Positions 8,193-17,157 of a stretch of 64,000 bases of DNA are shown here, one piece after another (within the stretch, counting starts at the first letter, position 1; each line of letters begins with the position of its first letter). The position numbers and the translations under genes are program-made. The notes beneath the pieces were generated by a model. The model was not told where the DNA came from. It saw only the letters and a program-made list of their open reading frames with translations, and made no database searches. This DNA comes from Bifidobacterium aemilianum (GTDB lineage Bacteria; Actinomycetota; Actinomycetes; Actinomycetales; Bifidobacteriaceae), in the NCBI RefSeq assembly GCF_003315635.1, contig NZ_PDCG01000002.1, positions 124,001 through 188,000 of the forward strand, given 5' to 3'.

Positions 8193-9470
8193 CTAGATGG
8201 AGAGCAGCAAGATACCCTGGCTGCTCACGGTGGCATGGGGGCTTGGATCCAGGTTGAGCTCCACTCGCAGCTGCTGGCCCTTGCCTCCCACGAGTTCATA
8301 GCTATAGGACCGATTGTCCAGGTGAAGGCTTCTGCTGCGGGCGCTGGTCATCCAGGGGTGCTGGCGGCGGATGGCGATCAGTGATCTGATCAGCTCGAAT
8401 ATATCCGCCCCCTGCGGGCCCAGGTCCTGCGGTGAGACGGGATAGGCCGGGCGTATGGCATCATCACCGCCCAGCCTATCCTCCTTGATGCCCTCCCAAG
8501 CTCGCTCGTCGCCATAATAGATCGAGGGAATGCCCCCGACGGTCAGGAGGGTGGTCGCCGCCAGGGCAGTCTTATGGACTCCCAGCCTGCTGGCGATTCT
8601 GGAGACATCATGATTGCCCATGAAGGTCTGGGGCAGGAAACTGTCGAGGAAACGGTTGTGCCGCTGCAGGGACCAGTCCAGCTCATAGAAGTTGCCACTC
8701 TCCAAGGAGCTCCATATGGCCTTCCACAGCTCGTATTGGGTCAGCGAATCCATGCCGGATTCCTGGATGATCGACGGGTAGTCGCCATGGATGACCTCTC
8801 CCAGGAACCAGGCCTGCGGGTAGTCCCTGCGCACGCGGGACAAGACCTGGGCCCAGAATTCGGTCGGCACGGCATAGGCCGCGTCAAGTCGCCAGGCATC
8901 GGCTCCCCTAGCCAACCAGTACTCCATGACTTTGACCACCAGTTCCACGGTTCGCTGGGAGCCGTGGTTGAGTTCAGGTAGATCACCGTGGCCCTCGAAA
9001 ACCGGATAGGTCAGCTGACCGTCCTCCTGCCTCTCGACGCAGAAGAGGGGGTCCTCCTCCTGCTGGTCGGCCTGCAGGGCCTGCTGGAAGAGTGGGTTGC
9101 CATAGCCGACATGGTTGAAGACCCCGTCGAGCATGAGCCTGATGCCCTTGGACCTGCAGGCTTGTGCCAGACGGTCGAAGGCCTGGTCTCCCCCGAGTCT
9201 GGGATCGATATGGAAGTAGTCGAGGGTGTCATAGCCATGGGTCTGGGAGACGAAGATGGGGCCCAGCAGCAGGCCGTTGGCCCCCATGTCGAGCATGTAA
9301 TCCAGCCAGTCAATCAGCCCGTCCAAGCCTCGTCGGTCAGGACTTGGACCATGAGTGGTTGATGGCTGGGTCTGCCCTGCCGAAACGCTGGCCTGTGGCC
9401 GAATCGGCGCCCCCAGAAAACCCAGGGGGTAAATCTGCCACCAGATGACCTGCTCCTTGGCTGTGACCAT
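8193..9470 (-). CDS. GH13 alpha-amylase-family glycoside hydrolase
   Basis: Cytoplasmic glucan or oligosaccharide hydrolase of family GH13; no signal peptide is visible. The 425-aa product carries the four conserved regions: DGVFNH (115-120), GADAWRLDAAY with nucleophile Asp196, FLGEVIHGD with acid/base Glu225, and FMGNHDVSR with Asp288. It is shorter than typical oligo-1,6-glucosidases (about 550-600 aa), so the C-terminal beta domain is reduced; specificity cannot be assigned. The ATG at 9470 has GAGGAG 5 nt upstream. It is a single gene, and the hairpin at 8026-8067 lies beyond its stop. Confidence 0.9.
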   Translation of the reverse strand: MVTAKEQVIWWQIYPLGFLGAPIRPQASVSAGQTQPSTTHGPSPDRRGLDGLIDWLDYMLDMGANGLLLGPIFVSQTHGYDTLDYFHIDPRLGGDQAFDRLAQACRSKGIRLMLDGVFNHVGYGNPLFQQALQADQQEEDPLFCVERQEDGQLTYPVFEGHGDLPELNHGSQRTVELVVKVMEYWLARGADAWRLDAAYAVPTEFWAQVLSRVRRDYPQAWFLGEVIHGDYPSIIQESGMDSLTQYELWKAIWSSLESGNFYELDWSLQRHNRFLDSFLPQTFMGNHDVSRIASRLGVHKTALAATTLLTVGGIPSIYYGDERAWEGIKEDRLGGDDAIRPAYPVSPQDLGPQGADIFELIRSLIAIRRQHPWMTSARSRSLHLDNRSYSYELVGGKGQQLRVELNLDPSPHATVSSQGILLLSI

Positions 9471-9579
9471 GGGCGCTCCTCTTGTTGGGTCTGGCGAATC
9501 CGGCCGTATGCAGCCATAGGCAAAGCTGACTTGCCACCACTCTACCGCAGTTTGCCCAGATACGGCCCTGCACATATGA

Positions 9580-9617
9580 AACATTCCGCCAGTCCCCGCA
9601 GGGAGTGGCGGAATGTT
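9580..9617 (-). terminator. Terminator hairpin of the small helical-protein gene
   Basis: AACATTCCGCCA and TGGCGGAATGTT form a perfect 12-bp stem around a 14-nt loop. On the minus strand it follows the stop at 9642 and is succeeded by a short TTT. Confidence 0.8.
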
Positions 9618-9641
9618 GAACTACAGGAAGTAGAAGGACAA

Positions 9642-9839
9642 CTAGTCCTTGCGCATGGCATCCTTGGCGTCATTCTTGGCCTCGGTGGCCTTCTGCTCGG
9701 CCTGGGCCTTCTTCTCGTTGACGTTGGCCTTCACCTCGTCGGCCACATCGGACGCCTTGTCCTTGAGGTCCTCGGCGGCATCTGAGATCTTCTCTCCTGC
9801 GCTCTTGGCCATATCCTTTGCATCATCCATGAATCCCAT
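9642..9839 (-). CDS. Small Lys/Ala/Asp-rich helical protein, CsbD/LEA-like
   Basis: The 65-aa product consists almost wholly of Lys, Ala, Asp and Glu in 11-residue-like repeats (KSAGEKISDAAEDLKDKASD and onward). This suggests a single amphipathic helix as in CsbD-like or LEA-like stress proteins. No catalytic residue, cysteine or membrane helix is present. It is translated strongly: AAGGAGG sits 6 nt before the ATG at 9839. The unit is monocistronic, with a 12-bp terminator 25 nt after the stop. The stress role is inferred from composition only. Confidence 0.8.
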   Translation of the reverse strand: MGFMDDAKDMAKSAGEKISDAAEDLKDKASDVADEVKANVNEKKAQAEQKATEAKNDAKDAMRKD

Positions 9840-9954
9840 GATGTCCTCCTTATGTGGTTTGACATATCCATGGTCGCCGCAGTGCCGCTCCTGCTGTGGA
9901 GCTTTCACCACGTTCAGAAAATCCGTATTGTTTTCCGATAGTTTTTATGATAGT

Positions 9955-9976
9955 CCGCTGACATCATGTTCAGCGG
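9955..9976. repeat. Short inverted repeat upstream of the small stress-type gene
   Basis: CCGCTGA and TCAGCGG (7 bp, 8-nt loop) in the 202-bp gap 9840-10041. It may end transcription from the phosphatase gene; no T-run is present on the minus strand. Confidence 0.45.
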
Positions 9977-10023
9977 GTAACAAAAAATTGAAATTCGGGG
10001 AATAATTCGGCAGCTAGACGCAT

Positions 10024-10040
10024 GTTGACGAAACGTCAAC
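10024..10040. repeat. Perfect palindrome GTTGACG-AAA-CGTCAAC
   Basis: Seven-base perfect arms around AAA end one base before the stop codon of the phosphatase gene (complement at 10042). It could be a protein-binding site or a tight hairpin at the 3' end of the message. Confidence 0.5.
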
Positions 10041-10041
10041 T

Positions 10042-10776
10042 TCACTCGCCTGTCTCCCAGGAATCACTGTCGGCCAAGGCCGGACCGTGGTTGTAATCGG
10101 CCAATCGCCAAACCAGGGTGCCGTCAGCCCCTTCCCTGGACAGGAGCCGCGACCAGTGGGCATTCCTCATGGAGACCAGGCTGCCGAAAGCTGGATCGAC
10201 CCGGTCCAGGCCCAGAAGCATCTGCAGGGTCTCACCGATGAAGGCCCCATGCGAGAACAGGTAGAGATCCGTATTATCCCCGGCTCTCCTGACCCAATCA
10301 GTGATGGCCTCCAAGCCCCGCCTGGCCACCTCTTCCTTGGGCTCGGCCCCGTGTTTGAGCTCTCCGCCGGTTAGCTGCCTCCAGGACCGGTAATCGTCAG
10401 CATAGCCCTGGTCCAGCTCCTGGGCGCTCAGGCCCTCCCACTCACCGAAGCTGCGTTCCCGAACCCGCTCATCAGGGTGGACCTCGACCCCCAGGGGGTC
10501 GGCAAAGGCATGTGCGGTCTCCTGGGCGCGGCCCAGGTCCGAGCAGATGACCAAGGGATGGCCGCCGTCAGCCCCCTCCCCCATATACAGGCTCCGCAAG
10601 GCCGCCCCGGTCTGCGCTGCCTGCCAACGGCCAACAGCATCCAGGGGTATGTCTATCTGCCCTTGCAGACGGTGGGCGGCATTGTAGGCCGTGCGACCAT
10701 GCCTGACCAGAATCAGGGAGCGGACATGGGGCATCCCAGAGACTGAACAAGCCTCAGCGGAATCATCTCGAAGCAT
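10042..10776 (-). CDS. Histidine phosphatase family protein (phosphoglycerate mutase-like)
   Basis: Branch-1 histidine phosphatase. The phospho-accepting motif LVRHGRTAYN lies near residue 25, with the second catalytic histidine in YLFSHGAFIGE and the acid in FGEWEGLS. The 244-aa product is compatible with cofactor-dependent mutase-like phosphatases; the in vivo substrate cannot be deduced. The ATG at 10776 has GAGGAAGGGG upstream; an ATG 21 nt earlier is the alternative. It is the last gene of the run glmU-rsfS-phosphatase, 64 bp after rsfS, an order shared with many actinobacteria. Confidence 0.88.
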   Translation of the reverse strand: MLRDDSAEACSVSGMPHVRSLILVRHGRTAYNAAHRLQGQIDIPLDAVGRWQAAQTGAALRSLYMGEGADGGHPLVICSDLGRAQETAHAFADPLGVEVHPDERVRERSFGEWEGLSAQELDQGYADDYRSWRQLTGGELKHGAEPKEEVARRGLEAITDWVRRAGDNTDLYLFSHGAFIGETLQMLLGLDRVDPAFGSLVSMRNAHWSRLLSREGADGTLVWRLADYNHGPALADSDSWETGE

Positions 10777-10840
10777 CACTTCCCCTTCCTCTCTCATGGC
10801 AGTCCCGCCGGACGGTCCACGGGACCTGCTTCAGCCGGAA

Positions 10841-11251
10841 TCAGTCCCCGTCCTGGGCCGAATCATCGTCACTGCACTCAGGAGCCTGGGGAACATGCAG
10901 ATCAATGCGTGGGCAATCATTCCAGAGGCGGTCCAGCTGGTAGAAGTCCTGGGCCTCCCGGTGGAGAACGTGCACCACAAAGTCGCCATAGTCCAAGAGG
11001 ACCCACTGGGCCTCCTCCAGCCCTTCGCGGGAAACGGGCTTGAGATGGCCGCCCTTGAGGTAGAGGTCCTTCTCGACCTCCTCGGCTATGGCCAGGACCT
11101 GCCGCTCGTTGGAGCCAACAGCAATGAGCATGGCATCGGTGATGGCAACCGGTTTGGTCACATCGTAGGCGACCAGACCCGTGGCTTTGAGGCGGTCAGC
11201 TGCCGCTGCCGCGATGCGGACGGATTCAATGGATGATTCCAGGGCTGACAT
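10841..11251 (-). CDS. rsfS: Ribosomal silencing factor RsfS (Iojap family)
   Basis: Binds ribosomal protein L14 on the 50S subunit and blocks subunit joining when nutrients are short. The 136-aa protein shows the family core: KATGLVAYDVTKPVAITDAMLIA and EEAQWVLLDYGDFVVHVLHREAQDFYQLDRLW, each quoted here only as landmarks around residues 22-45 and 79-110. The acidic tail is a normal variation. The ATG at 11251 follows AAAGGTG and lies 3 nt after the glmU stop, so the two are translationally close. Confidence 0.93.
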   Translation of the reverse strand: MSALESSIESVRIAAAAADRLKATGLVAYDVTKPVAITDAMLIAVGSNERQVLAIAEEVEKDLYLKGGHLKPVSREGLEEAQWVLLDYGDFVVHVLHREAQDFYQLDRLWNDCPRIDLHVPQAPECSDDDSAQDGD

Positions 11252-11254
11252 AGG

Positions 11255-12643
11255 TCACCTTTCCCATTCGGGCTTCCAGCCCTCGACAAGATGCTGGGTG
11301 TTCTCAGAATAGACCATGGCCCCGTCCGGCACCTGGTGGCGAATGACCGAACCCGCACCCGTAGTCACATCATCACCTACCTCAACCGGAGCCACAAAGA
11401 GGTTGCCGGCCCCCACATGGACATTCGACCCGATGGAGGTGTGGTTCTTGTGGACCCCATCATAGTTGGCTGTGATGGTTCCGCCGCCGACGTTGCTGTG
11501 CTCACCCAGGTCGGCGTCACCTACATAGCTCAGGTGGGGCACCTTGGTCCCCTGGCCGATGTGGGCCTTCTTCATCTCGACGAAGGCTCCGGCCTTGCTG
11601 CCCTCACCCAGGTCGTTGCCGGCACGAAGATAGGTCCATGGTCCGATGGATGCATCCTTGCCGATATTGGTGGCCTCGACCCTGGAACGCTCCACCTGTG
11701 CACCGGCATCAATCCTGGCGCCGATAAGGGTGGTATAGGGGCCGATGACGGCATCGTGGGCCACCTGCGAGTTGCCCTGCAGGAAACAGCCCGGCAGCAC
11801 GGTGACGTCCTCCTCCAGGACCACATCGTCCTCGATCCATGTGGTCTGCGGGTCCAGAATGGTCACACCCTTGCGCATCCATTCCTCGCAGACCCGCTGG
11901 TTGTGGAGCTTTGCAAGGCGCGAAAGCTGTATCCTGTCGTTGACTCCCTCCACGCTCAGGGGATCCTCGGCCTGGTAGGCCCCCACGGAACCCTTGGCCC
12001 GGGCGGCTTCCAAGGCATCCGTCAGGTAGAACTCCCCCTGGGCGTTCTGGTCGTCCAACCCAGCTATGGCCTCAATCAGGGTCTTGGCCTCAAACACGTA
12101 TACCGAGCTGTTGACCTCCTTGACCGCCAGCTCATTCGAGTTGGCATCCTTCTGTTCCACAATGCGAAGGACCTGGCCCTGGCTATCACGGATGATCCGG
12201 CCGTAGCCGGTCGGGTCCTCCAGGCAGGCGGTCAGGATCGTGGCCTCGTGGCCGCTACGCTCATGCTGGTCAAGCAGCTGGCGAAGGGTCTGGCTGTCGA
12301 GCAATGGCATGTCGGAGGCCACCACCAGGATTGAGCCGGTCAGGGGGCCATGGCCGGCCTGTGACAACTGCTCCACTGCGCATTGCACCGCACGTCCGGT
12401 TCCTGGAATCTCATCCTGCTGGATGATGTTGACACTCTCCTGATAGGAGCTGGCCGCCTCGGCTACCCGCTGTGACTGGTAACGGACCACCACCGAAAGG
12501 GACTGGGGGCTCAGGGCCGCCACCGAGGCCATGACACGTTGCAGAAAGGTCTTCCCACAGAATTCCTGCAGGACTTTGGGCTTGGACGAGTGCATCCGTG
12601 AGCCTTCACCAGCCGCCAGGATGATTGCCGCTGTCAATGCCAT
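11255..12643 (-). CDS. glmU: Bifunctional GlmU (GlcNAc-1-P uridyltransferase / GlcN-1-P acetyltransferase)
   Basis: Makes UDP-N-acetylglucosamine for peptidoglycan: the C-terminal domain acetylates glucosamine-1-phosphate and the N-terminal domain adds UMP. In the 462-aa product, the nucleotidyltransferase signature ILAAGEGSRMHSSKPKVL starts at residue 8, and hexapeptide (left-handed beta-helix) repeats run from about 250, ending with SYVGDADLGEHSNVGGGTI-type residues that hold the acetyltransferase site. Length is as expected. GGAG lies 8 nt before the ATG at 12643. It is first in the run glmU-rsfS-phosphatase; tRNA-Gln lies 100 bp upstream on the same strand. Confidence 0.97.
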   Translation of the reverse strand: MALTAAIILAAGEGSRMHSSKPKVLQEFCGKTFLQRVMASVAALSPQSLSVVVRYQSQRVAEAASSYQESVNIIQQDEIPGTGRAVQCAVEQLSQAGHGPLTGSILVVASDMPLLDSQTLRQLLDQHERSGHEATILTACLEDPTGYGRIIRDSQGQVLRIVEQKDANSNELAVKEVNSSVYVFEAKTLIEAIAGLDDQNAQGEFYLTDALEAARAKGSVGAYQAEDPLSVEGVNDRIQLSRLAKLHNQRVCEEWMRKGVTILDPQTTWIEDDVVLEEDVTVLPGCFLQGNSQVAHDAVIGPYTTLIGARIDAGAQVERSRVEATNIGKDASIGPWTYLRAGNDLGEGSKAGAFVEMKKAHIGQGTKVPHLSYVGDADLGEHSNVGGGTITANYDGVHKNHTSIGSNVHVGAGNLFVAPVEVGDDVTTGAGSVIRHQVPDGAMVYSENTQHLVEGWKPEWER

Positions 12644-12742
12644 GGATCAGATCTCCAGTTCTGTCGACGAGGCGTAAGCCTTCCAGAGGCGAAGCCGATC
12701 GGGCTCCACCGTGCACGAGACTCAATCGGCCTTCGCCAGAAG

Positions 12743-12813
12743 TTCCTCCACCTGGACTCGAACCAAGACTAAGGGTTCCAAAGACCCGTGTGCTGCCATT
12801 ACACCATGGAGGA
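12743..12813 (-). tRNA. tRNA-Gln (anticodon TTG)
   Basis: Minus-strand reading: acceptor TCCTCCA/TGGAGGA with discriminator A, anticodon stem CGGGT/ACCCT with loop CTTTGGA (anticodon TTG), and T loop GTTCGAGTC. Length is 71 nt with no encoded CCA. The 169 bp upstream to prs holds no other gene. Confidence 0.95.
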
Positions 12814-12982
12814 GCGGCGGATCAAACCGCCAAGTAAGTATTATGCCATACCGTTTGACTTTAGGGAAAGCCGCAGGGCCTGTTCAAGCCGAAACCTTGC
12901 TGAAACGAACGTTTTGGCAAGCGTGTCGTGTCACCCAAACACATCCTGAGGCTAACCTTCAGCCAAAGATGAGGCAGTCGGC

Positions 12983-14002
12983 TCAAGCGAAGAGAAAACC
13001 TTGGCCGTGATGCTCGGGGTAGGTGTCGAAGAGCTTGGCCACCGAGCCATCCTCAAAGACCGCGTGAATGGCTGATGCCAGCAGTGGAGCCATGGAGAGA
13101 ACGGTGAGCCCATCCCAGCGCTTCTCTTCGGGAATCGGCACAGTGTCGGTCAGGACCACCTCGCGGGCTCCACAATTCTTGAGCCGTTCGACGGCCGGGC
13201 CGGACAGCACCCCATGGGTCGCCACCACGGTGACCGACTTGGCGCCGGCCTTCTTAAGGACAGCGCAGGCCCCACTGATGGTGCCGGCCGTGTCGATCAG
13301 GTCATCAACCAGCACGCAGTCACGGCCGGACACGTCGCCGACCACCCGGTTGGCGATGGCCTTGTTTGGTTGGGTGATGTCGCGGGTCTTGTGAACAAAG
13401 GCAAGGGGGCCGCCACCGAGCCGCTGGGCCCACTGCTCCGCCACACGAATGCGGCCGGCGTCCGGGGAGACCACAGAGACATTGTCCAATTGCGATTGGA
13501 AGCGATCACGGATGTAATCGACCAGGACCGGCATGGCTATGAGGTGATCCACAGGGCCGTCGAAGAAGCCCTGGGTCTGCGCGGCATGCAGGTCGACGCT
13601 CATGATGCGGTCGGCCCCAGCGGTGCACAGGAGGTCGAAGACCAGGCGGCAGGAGATGGGCTCGCGTCCCAAATGCTTCTTATCCTGCCGGGAGTAGCCC
13701 AGGAGGGGGCAGACGGCGGTGATGGAGCCGGCGGAGGCACGCTTGAGCGCATCAATCATGATGAGTTGCTCCATGATGGCCTTGTTGACATCTCCCGCAT
13801 GACTCTGGAGCACGAAGACATCGGCGCCACGAACGGACTCGGTGAAGCGCACATACATCTCGCCATTGGCGAAGTCATAGGCTGTGGTCTCCAGGACGTC
13901 GATTCCCAGTTGTCTGGCCACATCCTGAGCCAGCCGGGGATGTGCCCTTCCGGTGACTAGAATAAGGTTCTTACTTGGCTTTCCCTCAAGGACTGCGCTC
14001 AC
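12983..14002 (-). CDS. prs: Ribose-phosphate diphosphokinase (PRPP synthetase)
   Basis: Transfers pyrophosphate from ATP to ribose-5-phosphate, giving PRPP for nucleotide, His, Trp and NAD synthesis. The 339-aa class I enzyme shows FANGEMYVRFTESVRGADVF, LLGYSRQDKKHLGREPIS, the PRPP signature VLVDDLIDTAGTI and the C-terminal YPEHHGQGF. I chose the GTG at 14002 because GGAG lies 5 nt upstream and it gives the family N-terminus MSAVLEGKPSKN; the ATG at 14017 (five residues longer) is the alternative. It is separated from nadD by 129 bp. Confidence 0.96.
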   Translation of the reverse strand: MSAVLEGKPSKNLILVTGRAHPRLAQDVARQLGIDVLETTAYDFANGEMYVRFTESVRGADVFVLQSHAGDVNKAIMEQLIMIDALKRASAGSITAVCPLLGYSRQDKKHLGREPISCRLVFDLLCTAGADRIMSVDLHAAQTQGFFDGPVDHLIAMPVLVDYIRDRFQSQLDNVSVVSPDAGRIRVAEQWAQRLGGGPLAFVHKTRDITQPNKAIANRVVGDVSGRDCVLVDDLIDTAGTISGACAVLKKAGAKSVTVVATHGVLSGPAVERLKNCGAREVVLTDTVPIPEEKRWDGLTVLSMAPLLASAIHAVFEDGSVAKLFDTYPEHHGQGFLFA

Positions 14003-14131
14003 CGTTTCTCCAAACATTGACGCTGAAGTGGACAAGCCCATCCTATCTGGCCGCATTGACCTCGCGACACGACGACTCCAGCACCGACACAAGCCTTGAC
14101 AAAGCGGCCGGAACCGTACAATCCAGGCCTC

Positions 14132-14860
14132 TCATCGGTAGAGCCCATGCTTGTTGATGTACTGAACCACCCCATCCGGCACCAGATACCAGACCGGCTC
14201 ACCGTTGGCTGACCGGCGACGCACATCGGTGGAGGAGATGGCCAGGGCCGGTATCTCTAAGGTGTCGACCTTGTGGTGGAGCCTATCGCCATCCGGCAAT
14301 TGGGAATAGCCGGGCCGGGTCACGGCCACGAAATGGGCTAGGTCCCACATGCGGTCGGCGTCCTTCCAACGCAGAATCTCGGCCACCGCATCCGCCCCGG
14401 TGATGAAGAACAATTCCGCAGCCGGGTACTGGTCATGGATGTCACGGAGGGTGTCGATGGTGTAGGTGACCCCAGGCCGGTCGATATCCACCCGGGAGAC
14501 CGTGAAACGGGGGTTGGAGGCCGTGGCGATGACCGTCATCAGATAACGGTCCTCCTCGTTGCTGACCTTCTGCTTGAGTTTGAAGACCGGCCGGCCGGTG
14601 GGCACGAAGATGACCTCATCCAGGTCGTAGACCCAGGCCACCTCGGAGGCGGCCACCAGGTGGCCATTGTGAATGGGATCGAAGGTGCCACCCATAATGC
14701 CGATGCGTTGGTGCTCGGCAGCCCGGCCGGAATGCTTCCTCCGCAATTGAGCGCTCATACCGAAGGCGTCGACGGGAGCCTGCAGGGAGAGCTCCGCCAT
14801 TTTGCGAGCTGATTCCTTGTCTGCCTGGCTGTCGGCCCCATCGGGGAAACGATCACTCAC
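14132..14860 (-). CDS. nadD: Nicotinate-nucleotide adenylyltransferase
   Basis: Adenylates nicotinate mononucleotide to deamido-NAD in NAD synthesis. The nucleotidyltransferase signature [16 protein letters not shown] sits at about 54-69 and the adenylyl-binding ISSTDVRRR near the C-terminus. The 242-aa product has an N-terminal extension of some 50 polar residues not needed by the core family. The start is GTG 14860, overlapping the upstream stop as GTGA and preceded by AGGAGG, so translation is coupled to the unknown gene before it. Confidence 0.95.
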   Translation of the reverse strand: MSDRFPDGADSQADKESARKMAELSLQAPVDAFGMSAQLRRKHSGRAAEHQRIGIMGGTFDPIHNGHLVAASEVAWVYDLDEVIFVPTGRPVFKLKQKVSNEEDRYLMTVIATASNPRFTVSRVDIDRPGVTYTIDTLRDIHDQYPAAELFFITGADAVAEILRWKDADRMWDLAHFVAVTRPGYSQLPDGDRLHHKVDTLEIPALAISSTDVRRRSANGEPVWYLVPDGVVQYINKHGLYR

Positions 14861-15579
14861 TGCTTGCCTCCTGAGTGTTCAAGGCCGCTTCCACTGGCTT
14901 GAACGCCCTGTGTTCCCTTCCAGCCAGGCCCGGAGGGCTGGTGGTGGCCGGCGGATTCCGCACGGCCCTCATCAGCCTCCTCGGTCTCCTCCTCCATGGC
15001 CTCAAGGGCCGCGTCGGCAGCGGGGGGTTCGATCCGTCCCATGTCCTCATCCCACTCGGCCTGGACCACCCGGCGAATCTCCGCATAGGTCGGCAGGAGG
15101 AACTCGGGCTGGTAGAGCCTGCGGACCTGGGCCACCCGCTCGGAAATGCGAACCAGGCTGTCGGTCATGCCATCAATGTCTGCGTTCATCTCAGCCTGGC
15201 TGAAGCGGTCGATATACCCCTCCATGGCGCTCATGAGCTCGCCAGCCTTGGCAAGATCGCCTACCTCCAGTGTGGTGACCTCAGGGGAATCCGCATCCGG
15301 CCAGCCGATCAGGACCGTGTCCGCATATTCCAAGGCCGCCCGTTGTTCCGCAGAGGCGATGCCATCCTCAATCTGGACCAGGAAGACATAGCGCACAATG
15401 CTCAAGCGCTGGGAAGCCACGGTCAGACTCAGGGTCGGATCCTGCAAGTCCATGCCCCGATCCCTGGCCAAGGCCCTGCTGGCCTCAGTAAGCTTGACGG
15501 CGGCATCGGCATCCACGGAAACACTGGCGGCCGCCGGCCCCAATCCAGCGGAGCTCCCTCCCTGATTCTGGTCTTCCAC
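14857..15579 (-). CDS. Hypothetical actinobacterial protein upstream of nadD
   Basis: I do not recognise a named domain. The 240-aa product is acidic and mostly helical, with no membrane segment. Its middle (about 60-180) alternates helices containing [20 protein letters not shown] and [20 protein letters not shown]; the last 50 residues are disordered (Glu, Gly, Ser). I set the start at GTG 15579, which has GGAGG 6 nt upstream and clears proA; a longer frame overlaps the proA end. It sits in the conserved order proA-unknown-nadD and is translationally coupled to nadD. Confidence 0.75.
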   Translation of the reverse strand: MEDQNQGGSSAGLGPAAASVSVDADAAVKLTEASRALARDRGMDLQDPTLSLTVASQRLSIVRYVFLVQIEDGIASAEQRAALEYADTVLIGWPDADSPEVTTLEVGDLAKAGELMSAMEGYIDRFSQAEMNADIDGMTDSLVRISERVAQVRRLYQPEFLLPTYAEIRRVVQAEWDEDMGRIEPPAADAALEAMEEETEEADEGRAESAGHHQPSGPGWKGTQGVQASGSGLEHSGGKQ

Positions 15580-15634
15580 CACATCCTCCTCCGTATCCTT
15601 CAGGCCACTTGTCCTACGATTGTAGACCAGAGTT

Positions 15635-16987
15635 TCAGGGACGGACCTGACCGGAGCCATAGCCGATCCATTTGCTGGTGGTCATCTCCCGAAGGCCCAT
15701 GGGTCCACGGGCATGAAGCTTCTGGGTGGCGATGCCCAATTCGGCGCCGAATCCGAAGACACCACCGTCGGTGAAGCGGGTGGAGGCATTGGCTATGACC
15801 ACGGCGGAATCCACCCGAGCGGTAAACGCCTCTATGGCCCGGTAGTCCTCGGCAAGGATGGCCTCGGTGTGCCCCGTGGAATGCCGGTTGATATGGGCGA
15901 TGGCCTCATCGAGTGAACCGACCACCATCACGCCCATCTTCAAGGCCAGGTATTCAGTGTCCCAATCCTCGCGATCGGCCAGGCTCAGGTCCAGCCCTGG
16001 AATGGAACAAGCCGAGATGATGTCATAGGTCGTCTGATCTGACCTCAGCGCCACCTTGGCTTGGCTCAGGGCCTGGGCCACCTGGGGTAGGAAGGTCTGT
16101 GCGACGTCACGGTGGACCAAGAGCTTTTCAGCGGCGTTGCACACACCCACCCGCTGGGTCTTGGCGTTGAGGACGATGGGAATCGCGGCGGACAGGTCAG
16201 CCGAGCGGTCTACGTAGATGTGGACATTGCCCGCCCCCGTCTCGATGACCGGGACCGAGGAATCGCGGACGACCGACTGGATCAGCCCGGCACCCCCACG
16301 GGGGACCAGGAGGTCAATGTGCCCCCGGGCCCGCATCATGGCCTTGGCGCCCTGCCGGCCGTATGGATCCACTGATGAGACCAGGTCCTGGGAGAAGCCA
16401 TGGTCCCTCAGGACCGGCCCAAGGGTCTTGATGATGGTCTCGTTGGTCTGCCTGGCCGCATGGCCCCCCCGCAGTAGGACGGCGTTGCCCGACTTCAGGC
16501 ACAGGGAGGACACATCCACGGTGACATTGGGCCTGGCTTCATAGATTATGCCAATCAGCCCCATGGGAACCCTCACCTGGTTGAGGCGCATGCCATTGGA
16601 GAGTCGATAGCCTCGGATTACCTCGCCGATGGGATCGGGCAGGGATGCCACCTGGCGCACTGCCTGGGCGGCCGCGCCGATGCGCTCGCGGTCGAAACGC
16701 AGACGGTCCAGCTTGCCCTGGTCCATGCCGGCCTCAAAGGCGGCCCGCATGTCCAGACTGTTGGCCGCCTCGATCAGGTCGGCCTGGGTCAGCAAGGTGT
16801 CGGCCAGGGCTGTTAACAGCTCATTCTTGGCCTCACTATCGGCCTGGGCCAGCAGCTCTTGGGCCCGTCTGGCCTTATCGGCCTGGTCGCAGACCGCCTG
16901 GAAGACCTTGGGGTCCAATGCCTGATTGTCAGCCTCTTCCATACCGCCAAGGGCGGAACCATCAGTCCATCCACCATCTGTGCTCAT
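15635..16987 (-). CDS. proA: Gamma-glutamyl phosphate reductase
   Basis: NADPH-dependent second step of proline synthesis, reducing gamma-glutamyl phosphate to glutamate-5-semialdehyde. The 450-aa protein belongs to the aldehyde dehydrogenase superfamily. Readable landmarks are [19 protein letters not shown], the [15 protein letters not shown] region, the catalytic cysteine in [17 protein letters not shown], and a C-terminal [10 protein letters not shown]. About 30 extra N-terminal residues precede the core. The ATG at 16987 follows AAGGGG; the longer open frame upstream overlaps the thrC leader and contains a TATAAT hexamer. It is divergent from thrC. Confidence 0.95.
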   Translation of the reverse strand: MSTDGGWTDGSALGGMEEADNQALDPKVFQAVCDQADKARRAQELLAQADSEAKNELLTALADTLLTQADLIEAANSLDMRAAFEAGMDQGKLDRLRFDRERIGAAAQAVRQVASLPDPIGEVIRGYRLSNGMRLNQVRVPMGLIGIIYEARPNVTVDVSSLCLKSGNAVLLRGGHAARQTNETIIKTLGPVLRDHGFSQDLVSSVDPYGRQGAKAMMRARGHIDLLVPRGGAGLIQSVVRDSSVPVIETGAGNVHIYVDRSADLSAAIPIVLNAKTQRVGVCNAAEKLLVHRDVAQTFLPQVAQALSQAKVALRSDQTTYDIISACSIPGLDLSLADREDWDTEYLALKMGVMVVGSLDEAIAHINRHSTGHTEAILAEDYRAIEAFTARVDSAVVIANASTRFTDGGVFGFGAELGIATQKLHARGPMGLREMTTSKWIGYGSGQVRP

Positions 16988-17033
16988 CGTTCCGCGCCCC
17001 TTGAAAGGTTCAAAACTCTTGAATATGACAGCC

Positions 17034-17039
17034 ATTATA
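17034..17039 (-). promoter_or_regulatory. Candidate -10 element of the proA promoter
   Basis: A perfect TATAAT on the minus strand, giving a leader of about 40 nt to the proA ATG. The -35 position (CCTGGC at 17-bp spacing) is poor, so activity is uncertain. It lies in the 170-bp divergent region shared with thrC. Confidence 0.4.
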
Positions 17040-17157
17040 TACAGGTCCTGTGAGAGGCCAGGGCCAAACACGAGAAAGATGGGGCCCAGTGCCATACCAG
17101 TGGCTAGAATGCAGGAAGCACATACAGCATTCGATCCGACTCTGCGAGGTTTGACCA